Positions 19,849 to 30,900 of a stretch of 64,000 nucleotides of DNA are shown piece by piece. How positions within the stretch are numbered: the first letter of the stretch is position 1; every line of letters starts with the position of its first letter. The DNA is from Lunularia cruciata (lineage: Eukaryota; Streptophyta; Marchantiopsida; Lunulariales; Lunulariaceae): the NCBI GenBank assembly GCA_948567375.1, contig OX419757.1, positions 64,604,001 through 64,668,000 of the forward strand, written 5' to 3'. The notes below the pieces were generated by a model. It was not told where the DNA came from, ran no database searches, and worked only from the letters and a program-made list of their open reading frames with translations. The translations under genes and the position numbers were made by a program.

Positions 19849-20760
19849 TAGCCATCAGAGGTTTATCATGAGTGAGAGACAGGCTGGCTCACATTTTTGG
19901 TTCCATTGCTGGGACCTCTCTAGAAGGCAAGATAATGTTGCGCGTTCAATTCTACATTAGGCAAAAGGAGACTATGAGAGCTCACTTGGAGAGAACATTA
20001 GGAGAGGAGAGGGTTGAACTTATGTTAGAGAACCAATATCTATTTGTATACCCTGTAGTTCATTATGATGTCTTTGAGGTGATTTTATACATCTTGTAGA
20101 CATGAGAGGAATTGGAAAGATTGTGTGAGATGGATTGCAGATTTTGGGGATTAAGGTGATTTTGGACAAAATCTCAAGTTTGAGATCTGGACTTGTAATT
20201 TCTACATATGATAGCTTGGGTTATCTTTTCATTATCACACTTAAAATTATTGTGAGAGCTACTATGCGCACTGGGCTAGAAATTTTGAAAGTTGATAGGG
20301 TAAAGTGCTCCTGCAACTGTATGCTCTTTGGAAAATTGTACAGAGTCTGTCATTTCTTTAATTTTTAGTGAATTGTCTTGAAAATTTCCAAGAAAATTAA
20401 GTTCATTTTATCCTACCTGCTGCCACAAAAATTAGAGAGAGATTGTTCTTGCTCAGGGAGTTATGAGTTTTTGAAGTGAGGGGGGTGGTTTTCAGACCAA
20501 ATCTGAAATATGTGTGCTGAATAGAAAGGTGTCTAGGCCAAATGGCTCAATGAAAAGATCTGAAATTTTGCAGGGAGGGACGCCGTAGAGTTGTGATCAA
20601 GTGTAAAAAATTTCAGAAGACTGTCACATACTGGTTGGGAGATTTGAGTGACATTGTGAGGAAGGGTCAATTCTGCAAAGTGGAGATCTCATGCATGAGG
20701 AGTTTGAGAGCAACAAAAAGCATGTTTGAGTGTTTAGATTCATCTTGGGAACATGGAGGG
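19849..20760 (+). other. Family C leader and noncoding sequence
   Basis: 19849-19900 repeats the leader of 3276-3330. A 75-codon frame at 19872-20099 is open but I do not recognise it. The rest, to 20760, shows no convincing gene. Confidence 0.35.
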
Positions 20761-21074
20761 TCATCAATAGTGGAAATTGAGATTATGCAAGGTTCCCCAA
20801 GGGTTTGAGGTGATTGTAGGGGTGGATTTGAGGAAAAGAGAGTTTACAATAGAATTTGAAGAGAGTGTTGAGAGGATCCAAAAACCTACACCACTTGGAG
20901 GAAAGAGTGAGTCTAAGTTCTTTCTATGTGGAAAGAAGGGACATAAGGCAAGTTCATGTCCATTGACCTTTGAGAGCAAGAGATTGAGAGAAAGGAGAGG
21001 CTTACTTGACTTGGGTTTGCATGTTGGACCTTCTTCACCAAGATTGGGAGGGAGAAGATCTAAGACCAAGGAGT
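20761..21074 (+). repeat. 314-bp direct duplication, left copy
   Basis: Almost identical to 21556-21868 (one single-base deletion and few other differences visible). It encodes a short gag-like frame with a zinc-knuckle-like FFLCGKKGHKASSC in which the first Cys is replaced by Phe; both copies share this defect. The near identity means the duplication is much younger than the surrounding decay. Confidence 0.93.
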
Positions 21075-21555
21075 CAAGAACGCAATCTCAGAAAACGTCT
21101 CAATACACATAAAGTTGTAGCATGTAGACCGTCTAGACCGCAACAAGACTGTGCTCACCTCATACACGATGACACTAATTTTGTGAATTGCTGCCGAGGA
21201 ATATGACAAAAAACTTGAACAAGCTTCAGAGTCATGCGCACCATGTCCACATAATAATGTTAGTATCTCGTTTGGACAAATAATGAACGCCTTGATAGTA
21301 CCTTAAGGGTAGCAGGCAGGAAGTGACTTCGAGTACCCATCTAAGTGTTCAGGACAAAAGTAACCACAGAAGTAAATAACATTAGGGCCAGGATATCACC
21401 AGGCATTGACAGACAACTGGACTGATTTGAGCTACCACGGAGCAGAACTTCTTATTCTTTAACTCGTGGCTCTCAAAGTGAAGAACACAATCTCAGGAAG
21501 AGTTACAATAAACATAAATCCGTGGCATGTAGACAGTCTAGAGCGCAACAAGAGC
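21075..21555. repeat. 481-bp insert between the duplicated blocks, with terminal direct repeats
   Basis: The two ends of the insert resemble each other in the same orientation (about 21077-21146 and 21481-21550, sharing gcatgtagac and cgcaacaaga blocks). That is the shape of a very small LTR-type (TRIM-like) element. The middle has no coding content. Confidence 0.6.
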
Positions 21556-21868
21556 TCATCAATAGTGGAAATTGAGATTATGCAAGGTTCCCCAAGGGTT
21601 TGAGGTGATTGTAGGGGTGGATTTGAGGAAAAGAGAGTTTACAATAGAATTTGAAGAGAGTGTTGAGAGGATCCAAAAACCTACACCACTTGGAGGAAAG
21701 AGTGAGTCTAAGTTCTTTCTATGTGGAAAGAAGGGACATAAGGCAAGTTCATGTCCATTGACCTTTGAGAGCAAGAGATTGAGAGAAAGGAGAGGCTTAC
21801 TTGACTTGGGTTTGCATGTTGACCTTCTTCACCAAGATTGGGAGGGAGAAGATCTAAGACCAAGGAGT
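21556..21868 (+). repeat. 314-bp direct duplication, right copy
   Basis: Second copy of 20761-21074. It continues rightward into sequence with another CxxC segment (CEVCGVEGLPKGHEC, about 21870-21915) that the left copy lacks. This right copy is probably joined to the original downstream sequence. Confidence 0.93.
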
Positions 21869-22264
21869 TGTGTGAGGTTTGTGGAGTGGAAGGACTTCCA
21901 AAAGGACATGAGTGTAGTGGAGAAAAAATCACTTTTGGAGACTTTGGTAAAGGATCTTGGAGAGAGTCTTTGAACAGCTACAGAAATATCACCTCATACT
22001 ATCACCTCCATCAGTTAGTTCTCAAGATTAGTGATAGAGATAATCTTTCAACTTATGAATAAACTATCCATGAGAGTTAGATTAATATGCACTATAGGAT
22101 TTGATGTTGCTATAGAAATCTTGGAGCAACCTAAACCTTTTGTGTTCCCTAGAGTGGATTATTCTCAGATGGTGTTAGTCATGTATATACTCTATTAGTA
22201 ATAGAGTGAGAGAAAAGAAAAGAGAAAAAAAATTGAGAGAAAAGAAAGATAGTGAAGGGTTAAG

Positions 22265-24136
22265 ATGGGGAAACTTCCGGTTTTCTTTGGCAAGGATGGA
22301 GAAGATATGGAGGCCTTTGTGAGAGACTTCAAGAGAGCTTGCATAGCAAACAATGAGAAGAGGAAGAATGAGTGGGCCTCATTATTACCAGATTTCTTTG
22401 AGGATGCAACACTTACATGGTATGAGTCAGAATACCAAAAGAGAGAGAGGAGAGATGGGGAAGAGGAGTCTTGGGAGACTTTGACTTTAGCACTCATTGA
22501 GAACTTTCTTTCTGATGAGAGTTATGAGAGATTGATGAGTGAGGTTACATTTCTCAAGCAAGGAGATGGAGAGAAAGTGAGAGTCTATGTGGAAAGAGTG
22601 GAAAAATTGGAGTCCAGATTTTGCATAGTGTTGAGGAAGGGTGGAGATGATGTGGAGACTACTATGATTGGCATAGGGGCCATGCTCACCAATAATTTTG
22701 TGGGAGCGTTGAGACCACAAATTAGAAGCAAGGTGAGATATGAGAAACCATCTTCTAAGGTTGAAGCTATCAAGATCACAATTTGTATGGAGGAGAGTTT
22801 GGAAGGGGATGAGAGTGATTTGGTGGTGAAGGAGGTTGTGCATCCTCCTCAAGGCTACAAGTATGGTGGAACTTTTGATACTTTGGTGGAGATGATGTGG
22901 AAGGGTGGAGATGATGTGGAGACTACTATGATTGGCATAGGGGCCATGCTCACCAATAATTTTGTGGGAGGGTTGAGACCACAAATTAGAAGCAAGGTGA
23001 GATATGAGAAACTATCTTCTAAGGTTGAAGCTATCAAGATCGCAATTCGTATGGAGGAGAGTTTGGAAGGAGATGATAGTGATTTGGTGGTGAAGGAGGT
23101 TGTGCATCCTCCTCAAGGCTACAAGTATGGTGGAACTTCTGATACTTTGGTGGCAAGGGTTGCACCACAAGTAGTAGTTGCTCCAATTCTTGCACCTCCA
23201 TCAAAGGATCCACTTCAAACCATCACAGAACAACTCGTGGATCTCAAGATCAATGTGGTGCAACTATGGGAGAAGAGAAAGGTGGATCAGAAAGTAGGGA
23301 GAGGGCCTAGGAGTTATGGAAACTATCCATATAGAGGAGGCCAACCAGCCAACAATTTCAATGATAGAAATTGTTTTGGTTGTGGAGGAAGAGGCCACAT
23401 CCAAAGGAATTGCCCAAATTCCACTTACCATGGAGGAAGGGGTTATGAGGGAGCCAATAGAGGGAAAGAGGGAGGTAGTGAAACCCAAGTGGCTCCTAAT
23501 CTCAACAAAGGTAAGGGGATAGCATCCATAGATGTGGTTGAGAGCAAGTATGAGAAGGAAGAGTGCTCAAACTCCAAGGGTCTTAATTTGGAGCTTTTGA
23601 CACAAGAGAAGAAGAGAGCTCGTTTTGTAGAGGATGTTCATTCTTCTCAAGGATTTACTCCAAGCAAGGATACTCCTATGTCTACTAGGAGCACTCGCAC
23701 CTCAACACCATCAACAACAAAGACTCCAAGGAAGAAGTTGGGGATGGAGGATTTCTTGATTTCAAAGCAACAATGGAACTACAATGTGTTGGAGGATGTT
23801 GGTAGTCACAAGGCTACCATCACAGTGGGCCAATTGATTGCTTTGATCCCTACCTTGAGAAAAGAGCTTAGAGGTGGTTTGAGTTCTACAAGGAGCAAGA
23901 GGAAGAAGAAGGTAAAAGCTCCAGTATCAATGGGGGTGGTGGATGCCAAGCCAGCACCATGGGAGGCTTGTGAATATGCCTCTAAGATTGATGTGAGAGT
24001 GAATGGTCACAACATCAAGGATGCATTGGTTGATGGAGGATCAGCAATAAATACCATGTTAGAAAGGTTGATGAAGAAGTTGGGTATGATACCCTCAAGA
24101 CCTTCAACATTTGTGGTGAGCATAGCAAACAAGTAA
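22265..24136 (+). CDS. Family C gag-protease polyprotein (623 codons)
   Basis: The longest intact retroelement frame in the window. The start MGKLPVFFGKDGEDMEAFV follows a purine-rich leader. A gag domain occupies about residues 1-180. An in-frame duplicated block covers about residues 124-300. One CCHC knuckle, CFGCGGRGHIQRNC, lies near residue 370. A Ser/Thr/Lys-rich spacer follows. The protease starts at about residue 570 with ALVDGGSAINTM, a D-G-G variant active site seen in plant gypsy elements. A TAA at 24134 ends the frame, but the same frame is open beyond it, so gag-protease is cut by one stop. Gag assembles particles and the protease cleaves the polyprotein. The intact length suggests a fairly young copy, although its RT is deleted. 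Confidence 0.85.
   Translation: MGKLPVFFGKDGEDMEAFVRDFKRACIANNEKRKNEWASLLPDFFEDATLTWYESEYQKRERRDGEEESWETLTLALIENFLSDESYERLMSEVTFLKQGDGEKVRVYVERVEKLESRFCIVLRKGGDDVETTMIGIGAMLTNNFVGALRPQIRSKVRYEKPSSKVEAIKITICMEESLEGDESDLVVKEVVHPPQGYKYGGTFDTLVEMMWKGGDDVETTMIGIGAMLTNNFVGGLRPQIRSKVRYEKLSSKVEAIKIAIRMEESLEGDDSDLVVKEVVHPPQGYKYGGTSDTLVARVAPQVVVAPILAPPSKDPLQTITEQLVDLKINVVQLWEKRKVDQKVGRGPRSYGNYPYRGGQPANNFNDRNCFGCGGRGHIQRNCPNSTYHGGRGYEGANRGKEGGSETQVAPNLNKGKGIASIDVVESKYEKEECSNSKGLNLELLTQEKKRARFVEDVHSSQGFTPSKDTPMSTRSTRTSTPSTTKTPRKKLGMEDFLISKQQWNYNVLEDVGSHKATITVGQLIALIPTLRKELRGGLSSTRSKRKKKVKAPVSMGVVDAKPAPWEACEYASKIDVRVNGHNIKDALVDGGSAINTMLERLMKKLGMIPSRPSTFVVSIANK
22635..23152 (+). repeat. 264-bp in-frame tandem duplication within gag
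   Basis: 22635-22898 and 22899-23152 repeat with a period of exactly 264 bp (88 codons), differing at only a few positions. The motif gtggagatgatgtgg lies at both the start and the end of the unit, a microhomology that could have mediated the duplication. The frame is kept. Confidence 0.95.
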
Positions 24137-24887
24137 CAAGTTCGACCAGTAGGGGTGATGGATAAAGTGGTAGTTTCAATTATAGGAGTTCAAAATCTCA
24201 TGACTTTCCAAGTCTTGAAGGATTCAAGCTATGACTTACTTCTTGGGAGGCCATGGTTGAGAGCAGCATGCACAACTGATCGATGGCACAAAGGTTGCTT
24301 GAGGATTGGGCCATCAAACCATAGAGTCACAGTTCCTGTGACTAACACCAGCAACACTTCACATTCGAATCACCATCTTCTGATTATTGGGAATCAGATT
24401 CTGAAGAAGGAGCTTCAAGTGTGAACACAAGCATGGAAGAGGAGACTTGCATGGAGGAGGGTGAATCTGAATCTGATTCAGATGTGTATCCTTTGTGTGC
24501 TATGGATTTTGCACCTAAGCCAAGGTTTTGAAGGACCCAGATAAATCACCATTGACACTTGAGGAGGTAGAGAGAAGGTTAGCTACCCTCAAGTATGGCC
24601 CAAATGTTATCAAGGAGGAGAAGGTGAGATTTGAGGAGATTTTCTGCAAGTTCATCCATGTGTTTGCTTTTAGTTACAAGGATTTGAAGGAAGTCACCTT
24701 GAAGGAGCACAAGATAGAGGTGGAGTCACATGCAAGACCAATCCACCAAAAGCAACGTCGCATTAGCCCACCAATATCTTTAGTTGTGAAGGAGGATATT
24801 GATAAGCTCAAGGAGGCCGGATTTATCTTTGAGATGGAGAATTCAAAATGGGTGTCTCCAATTGTCATTGTGATCACAAGGCTTTGA
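24137..24887 (+). pseudogene. Family C protease end and RT N-terminus
   Basis: 24155-24424 continues the protease in frame (LLLGRPWLRAA near 24239). After a frame change, 24528-24887 encodes the segment before RT (LEEVERRLATLKYGP, VFAFSYKDLK) and the first RT residues (KWVSPIVIV). The RT then stops: the next codons come from the end of RNase H, so the catalytic palm is missing. Confidence 0.85.
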
Positions 24888-25260
24888 AGAACATCTTCAA
24901 CAAGCCTAATGTTGAAAGGAGACTAGCAAGGTGGATGATACTCTTGTCTGAGTATGACTACACCATTGAGGATAGGCCAGGAAAGAAACATGCAAATGTT
25001 GATTTGTTATCTAGGGCCTATGATCATGATGGAGATGAGCCAGTGGATGATTCCTTCCCGGATGAGGAGCTCATGAAAATCTCAATCACTCAAGAGGTTT
25101 CAATGGAGTACAAGGAGATTGTGGATTTTGTGACAAGAGGTAACTATCCAAAAGGGATGCATGCTAGGGGGAGGAAGGCCCTAACAGCAAGATCTAGACC
25201 TTACACAATGGTGGAGGATATTCTTTTTCACCAAGGAGCAGATGGTCTACTTTGAAGAGC
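24870..25260 (+). pseudogene. Family C RNase H C-terminus joined directly to the RT start
   Basis: CDHKALKNIFNKPN, then RRLARWMILLSEYDYTIEDR and HANVDLLSRAYD, is the usual end of RNase H. The junction near 24871-24880 (gtgatcacaag) shows that RT palm, thumb and most of RNase H were deleted. A stop precedes the integrase at 25254. Confidence 0.85.
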
Positions 25261-25700
25261 AATGGGTAAGGAAGAGTCTATCTTACTCATAAAGGAGTTT
25301 CATGAAGGTTTAATATGTGGAGGACACTTTGCAGGAAAGGTGACTGCTTTCAAGATTCTAGATGCAAGTTACCATTGGAGAGGGATTTCAAGGATTGTCT
25401 TGACTATTGCAAAACTTGTCATGTTTGTCAAGCTTTTGCTAGAAAATCTACTTCCATTCCACCACTTAGATCAATTCCATTGCTAGGACCTTTTGAGAAG
25501 TGGGGAATTGATTTTGTAGGTCCTCTCAATAAAACCCCAAGGAACAATCGGTACATTGTGGTAGTTACTAATTACCTTACCAAGTGGGTTGAGGCTAGAC
25601 CATTGAGGGACAAGAATGAAGATGAAGTTGCGAGATTTCTTTATGAATGCATTATCACTAGGTTTGGGTGCCCTTTGGAGTTGGTTTCTGATAGAGGAAG
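25261..25700 (+). pseudogene. Family C integrase, truncated
   Basis: The zinc-binding module is split by a frame change near 25320 (KEFHEGLICGGHFAG, then CKTCHVCQ). The core has KWGIDFVGPL (about 25500-25527) and LVSDRGRK (about 25680-25703). Sequence after 25700 belongs to another element on the opposite strand, so the catalytic Glu and the tail are missing. Confidence 0.85.
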
Positions 25701-25719
25701 AAAAGATATATTTCTCCTC

Positions 25720-25960
25720 AAACTCCTAAAAGCATGTGGACTAAGTCAAGAACGCACTGAAAATGAAGGTTCAGCAGATATGTTGGCTTCAATCCATCTC
25801 TATGCCATTTCTTGGAATAGACTTGGCATGTCTCATAAGTCCCCATGTAGCACCTTACGTATGTGTAAATTCCAGGCCACCAATACAATTCTTGAATGTG
25901 ATCATATGTACCTTGAACTCCATGATGGCTTGTAACCTCTATGTCATGTGATTCTTGTAG
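25720..25960 (-). pseudogene. Family D integrase zinc-binding module
   Basis: The minus strand reads, across frame changes, GVQGTYDHIQELYWWPG and an ETCQVY segment. This is the HHCC region before the integrase core. The core itself is absent because of the junction. Confidence 0.6.
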
Positions 25961-26071
25961 TATCTTTCCTTTGTGTCCTCATCCCCCGCTACTTTCAATG
26001 GAATCCCATTAAGGTTTTTGGGTCTTTGCCAAAGATATCTTCTCTTCAACAAGAACTTGCAAGATTTTCTT

Positions 26072-27420
26072 CTAATCTTCTCCAACTCTTCCTTGGTCCA
26101 CTATATATTTATTCTCTAAGGAACTAAGATACTTTCCGATGATAAGAAGATGATCAGAGTATAGCTCTTCTCTAAAGGATAGGTATTGGTCTACTTCATG
26201 TGTTTCAACTCTATAGCCATTTCCAGTTTCATCATAATGTGCTCTAGAGAACATATCAGCTATGGGATTGTCTTTTCTAGCTACATGTCTTAGCTCTAGA
26301 TTGAGCATTCAAATAAATATCCAATATAACATTGCAATACCTAGTGTATCACAATTAGCAATCATTCTTAATAGCAGTAGGCAATTAGTTACCAGAATGA
26401 TATATGCACCAATCAAGCTATTTCTATCTTAATTTAATGCTATTTTGGCAACTCACAACCCTGTTTGATTTGAGGGTACCTTCTTTGTTGCTATGTGAAG
26501 ATTCTTGCTCCAAATCTCACTGCAAATCTATTGCCGCTCTCATTGTCTTGGCCCATAGCCCATCTAGCAGCATAAGGGCTTGAATCTACCATTACTATGA
26601 TTGGCCAACCGCATGCATAGTCAAGTGGATGAAGTACCAAAGAGTTTTGCAGCACTTTCTTCAACCTCCTCATAGTAAGTGAATGCTCTGACCTCCAAAT
26701 AAACTTAATCCTTTTCCTCAAGAGTTAGTAAAGAGATTCTACAAGATGAGCAAAATCTTGTATCCATATGTGATAGAAAACACATGCTCCTAAGAACCTC
26801 CTTTCCTCTTGAACTCAGGAGCAATCCTTGATCTTCCCAATAATATCCACCTTTTCTTGATTTGGTTTATGACCAAACGACTCACACATATGGTCTACAA
26901 CAGTATCTCATGAAGTCCAAAAAACAGATTTCTCCCCAGAAAGAGTGACTCCCGCCTCTATCAACTGCTTAAGTATAGCCTCCACATCTTGAATGTGGTC
27001 CAAGACAATTTTTCTTATGCTGCCATCCATCAAGGTTTCATCCTTCTCACCTATTGTACAACCTTTAATAGGTATGTCATCAAGGAATGGATGAGTTCTA
27101 TCAAGAATGAAAGATTGCAAAATACAATTCATAGCACTTTGCATATGTGCCATTGAGTTTGTAGCTCCCATTAGAAGAGTACATATGCGTATCAAGCCTA
27201 ATGGAGTTCACCTAGTACTGGTTATATTCCGACTTCCTTTTGCAAGCTGAAATATCCCAAGTACAAATCCCCAATAGAATAGATGGCTCTCCCTACAAAC
27301 TCCTTTGCAAAATCATCCACAACCGGACCTACACCAAAATCTAGAATTATTACCTTGTTTGGCGGTTGCATATCTTGTATAAACCATAGCTTGCCATTCT
27401 TCTTCCTTGTCATATGTAGC
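26072..27420 (-). pseudogene. Family D reverse transcriptase and RNase H
   Basis: 27413-27222: fingers and palm start, with WFIQDMQPPNKV and GRAIYSIGDLYLGY. 27195-26908: MGATNSMAHMQ and the catalytic box FLDD of FLDDIPIKG. 26721-26491: RNase H (PIIVMVDSSPYAARWAMGQ). 26308-26072: RNase H end (VARKDNPIADMFSRA). The pieces lie in different frames or are separated by stops. Confidence 0.87.
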
Positions 27421-27815
27421 GGTTGAAATATGGTGCTTTTGATGGCTCAAGAATCCTTGCTCTGATCTTCTCCTTCAATAGCTCCATCAACTAAGGCAAA
27501 ACTGCCTTCCGTATTGGTATAGGCCTCAAATCCCATGGTATATGCAAAATATGAACATAATCATTGGGGTGACCTCTTGTAGATTCACACATCCTATCTA
27601 CTCAATCTTGAAAGCAAAAGCTTTCCCATGTTTTGCAATCATCTCCTTGAATGCTTTGCATCCAACCTCTGTAAGCAAACTATCTCCTCTAATTGTAAGT
27701 TGTGCCAAGCTTTCCTTAGTAGAAGAATGGCCAATATCTTCCACCTTCCTCAACCTTGGTTCTTCTCAAGTCCTCCGCAACAACTCTATTGCATCCAGTG
27801 GTAATGAAACAACAA

Positions 27816-28638
27816 CTAGTTGTACCTTCTTGTCCATTGTCTTGTACTTGGTGGTACAATTGACTTCATGAACAGTTGAGAAAGTGGCTCATAAAGTCCT
27901 CTTCCTATATCAATCATTGAATCTCCCTTCTCCATCAAAGTAATTACTTCTTTGAATAACTTGCCTTCTCTTGGATCTTCTAGTATGCCAATGATAATCT
28001 CTCCTTCCTCCACTGTCTTTGTTGCTTTTAAAATTTTCTCTTTTCTTCTCATCTGCTTCTGCAAACTTCTTGATGTACTCTCCCTATGCACAAAGCATAC
28101 AGTCCTATCCTTTTGGACCCCAATATAGATTTTATCAAAACAATCCTGCACATTGATTTTTTATGGTAGAATTCTACATATGGTGCCTCTTTCCTCCACC
28201 TTATCTATCAAGGCACCTAGTGGAAACCCCACCTTCCAAGAGGCTTCTTTGGATCCCTCAATTCCCTCCTATTCATATCGTTGCCTGGAAAAACAGTAGG
28301 AAATTAAACTATCCTTGCTCCATTCTCACTCTTGACCTTTGCCACGTGAGTCCCATCATTCAAGCCCTTGCTTTCCATTCTATATTAGGTGATGAAAGGG
28401 TGGCCTAGTATGATTGGATAAGGTAAGTATCATGAACAAACATATTAATCGGCTCTATGACCTTGCTAATCTTTATCTTGACATTTGGAGCATTCTTGGT
28501 ATGATTCACTGATTTTACCTTCCAATCAATATCACAATCTACCTTCCATTGACCTTCCTTGTAGATCTTTCTTGACATAAGGTTAACTTCAGATCCTGAA
28601 TCAATCAATGCTCTCACTGGATATCTCCCGCCTTGCAT
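27816..28638 (-). pseudogene. Family D protease and linker
   Basis: 28638-28405 contains VRALIDSGSEVNLMS, the D-S-G retroviral-type protease site, followed by DIDWKVKSVN. 28151-27816 is a 111-codon linker toward RT with charged, coil-like composition. Stops separate the two. Confidence 0.8.
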
Positions 28639-28699
28639 CTCAATCTCACATTCACTTCAACTTCTTGCCCAAAAATAATCTTGTACTTCTTCAAACATT

Positions 28700-30400
28700 G
28701 CCATGAATTTTTTTCTCCTCATCAATAGCAGCATTATAGACACATGCTTCCTTGTCATTGCCTTCTGAAGTTTCCTACTCAATCTCCAATCCATAGGTAC
28801 TCACTTCTTCATTTGTGTCACCTCCATCCTTGTGCAACAAGGAAGTATGTGGACCCTCATTATAAAAAAACTTCTTCTTAGACAAGATAAAATCTTGCAC
28901 ACCTTCTACATGCTCCTAAAAAACTCATCATTTGTTAAACCTTTCACCTCTTGCTTCCAAACTTCCTAGCAATCTCTTGAGGATCAAGTTCAATCTCTAC
29001 ATCACAACTTAACAACCAACCTGGTCCTTTTCTTGAAGATCTTTCTCCAAACTTCTTGCTAGTAGCATCATTTGAGTCCATTTGAGAATTCTTTTCCCCA
29101 TTTGAATTTTGATCCAAGCTCATTGGAGTGTCATCAAACTATACTTCTTTCCTTCTTGTTTGCCTCCTTTTAGGTTCCACATGTTGTTGCTTTCCTTTTG
29201 ATTGACCTTCAACTTCAGATCGCTGATCAGCCTTTCTTTTGTCTTCAATCATCACGTCCCAAGTAGCACCAACCTTCATAGTGATAGCAACTAGTGCATC
29301 TTATCCAAACTTCCTCCAAATCTACTCTGCCAATCTTTTCTTTTCCACTTCACCCAAATCTAAACTGATCTTTCTCTCACTCACCAAATTATACACATTA
29401 GGCTCAAAGATAGCAATAACTATGCCCACTTCTCTTTTTCCCATATACTTTTCAAGCACTTCATGCATCCCCTATTACCATTCAATGGTATTGGCTCACC
29501 GGTGTCAGCTATCATCCTTGGCTCTCCAATGAACTTCACCAAGTGTTTGTGCAATATGTCCGACAACTCTTAGCAATCTCTTTTGGTATGAATTTTATAG
29601 TCACACCACATGCATCCATAGAGCTGACTTCTATCTCCACTTGTTTTTGTAGCACTATTTCCACCTTGCAGTTGATCAACCTCTGCAGTTAGAATTTTCA
29701 GCCCTTCTATCAACCATGAAATTTCATCCATTGCTTCATCTTTAACCATCTTGATTGCCTACTATTCTATCTTCTCTCTACTAGATCCAATAGGACTACT
29801 CTGAATGGGTGCCTTGGATACTACTTCCTCATCCAACTCTCCTTGTCTTCTCCTTCAACTCACCCAAAGAATAGCCTCTTCAATCTTCTTCCAATCAGCA
29901 TTTTTGAGGTGCTTAGGTTGAAGTGGATCAAACACATACTCCAACTCATCTCGTAGATGACTATCTATAGCTCATAGAAAATAGTTGGACTTTTGTAACT
30001 AGATTGCTTTAGCTTGAAAATTAGACAAGTAATTCAACCTTTTATTAAACTCTCTTAAAAGATCTTGCAGCCCCAAAATTTTGCTCCTATCGTTCATCCA
30101 ATCCAAGAACATAGCTTGAGTGACCTAATTTGCATCTTGTAGTGGAAATTCTTCCTTCATCATTTGTGAAAACTCCTCCCATGATGTAACTTCTTCAACT
30201 AACCTTTTAACAATCTTTTTGATCTCAAATTCCACCAGGGTAGGAACCTTGCAATTTTAATCTTTTCATCAAGGTCACAAAGCTTAACTTCCTTCCAATA
30301 GACCTTCAAATACTATCCTTACCATTGAATTCAACTTGATTGTCCACCACTACATGCAAATATTTAGTAACTTAATAGGACTATGCTATTCTTCTATCTA
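28700..30400 (-). pseudogene. Family D gag
   Basis: Reading the minus strand from about 30290, a gag-like frame is followed for about 700 bp with few stops (LVEEVTSWEEFSQMMKEEF, then LRDELEYVFDPLQPKHL). It leads to a zinc knuckle, CMWCDYKIHTKRDC, at 29614-29573. Further acidic and lysine-rich spacer runs to the protease. Confidence 0.7.
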
Positions 30401-30900
30401 TTTCTTCATCTTGCTCTTTCATGGATCTCATGGTTGCCATGACTATCATGGAAATTTCTTGCTCTCTTGACATTGCTATAGATGACAATTTTGGTGCCAT
30501 TTTTTCCTTCTACTCAAAGTCTACTACTAACACCTAAGCACAAGCCTTGAGAATCCCTAGCATGGTTACCACTTATCCCGTATTGATTGTATGGTCTCAA
30601 GAATGCACCAAGCACCTAGCTGCTTGCACTTACACTTCACAATTTTGCAATGGCACAAGTCGCATGCATAAAGTCTGATAGTTGGAACTATGAACTTACA
30701 ATGAATATCAAACCTGTAATTGATGAAACCTATTGTTGAGTTTCTGTTGTTCCTTCTTTGCTACATTAACCGCTACAATGTGCTCCAATTTCTTATAATT
30801 ACTGCCTAGAAGCTCCATTGAACATTCAGCGGTAATGTACCCTCATACACCACAACCGTTGCAGACCTAAGCATTGAGACAGTCCCTTCCAAAATGCCAT

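Larger units (their letters stand above)
25701..30900 (-). mobile_element. Family D Ty3/gypsy retrotransposon, minus strand
   Basis: Read from right to left it contains gag with a zinc knuckle, protease, RT, RNase H and the beginning of integrase, ending at the junction with family C near 25700. The RT style (KNGKLWFIQDMQPPNKV, GVGPVVDDFAKEF, FLDDIPIKG) is clearly different from families A, B and C. Many stops. No LTR identified. Confidence 0.85.

Noticed and set aside
22487-22984. 165-codon minus-strand frame
   Set aside because: Antisense shadow of the family C gag frame; it contains the mirrored 264-bp duplication.
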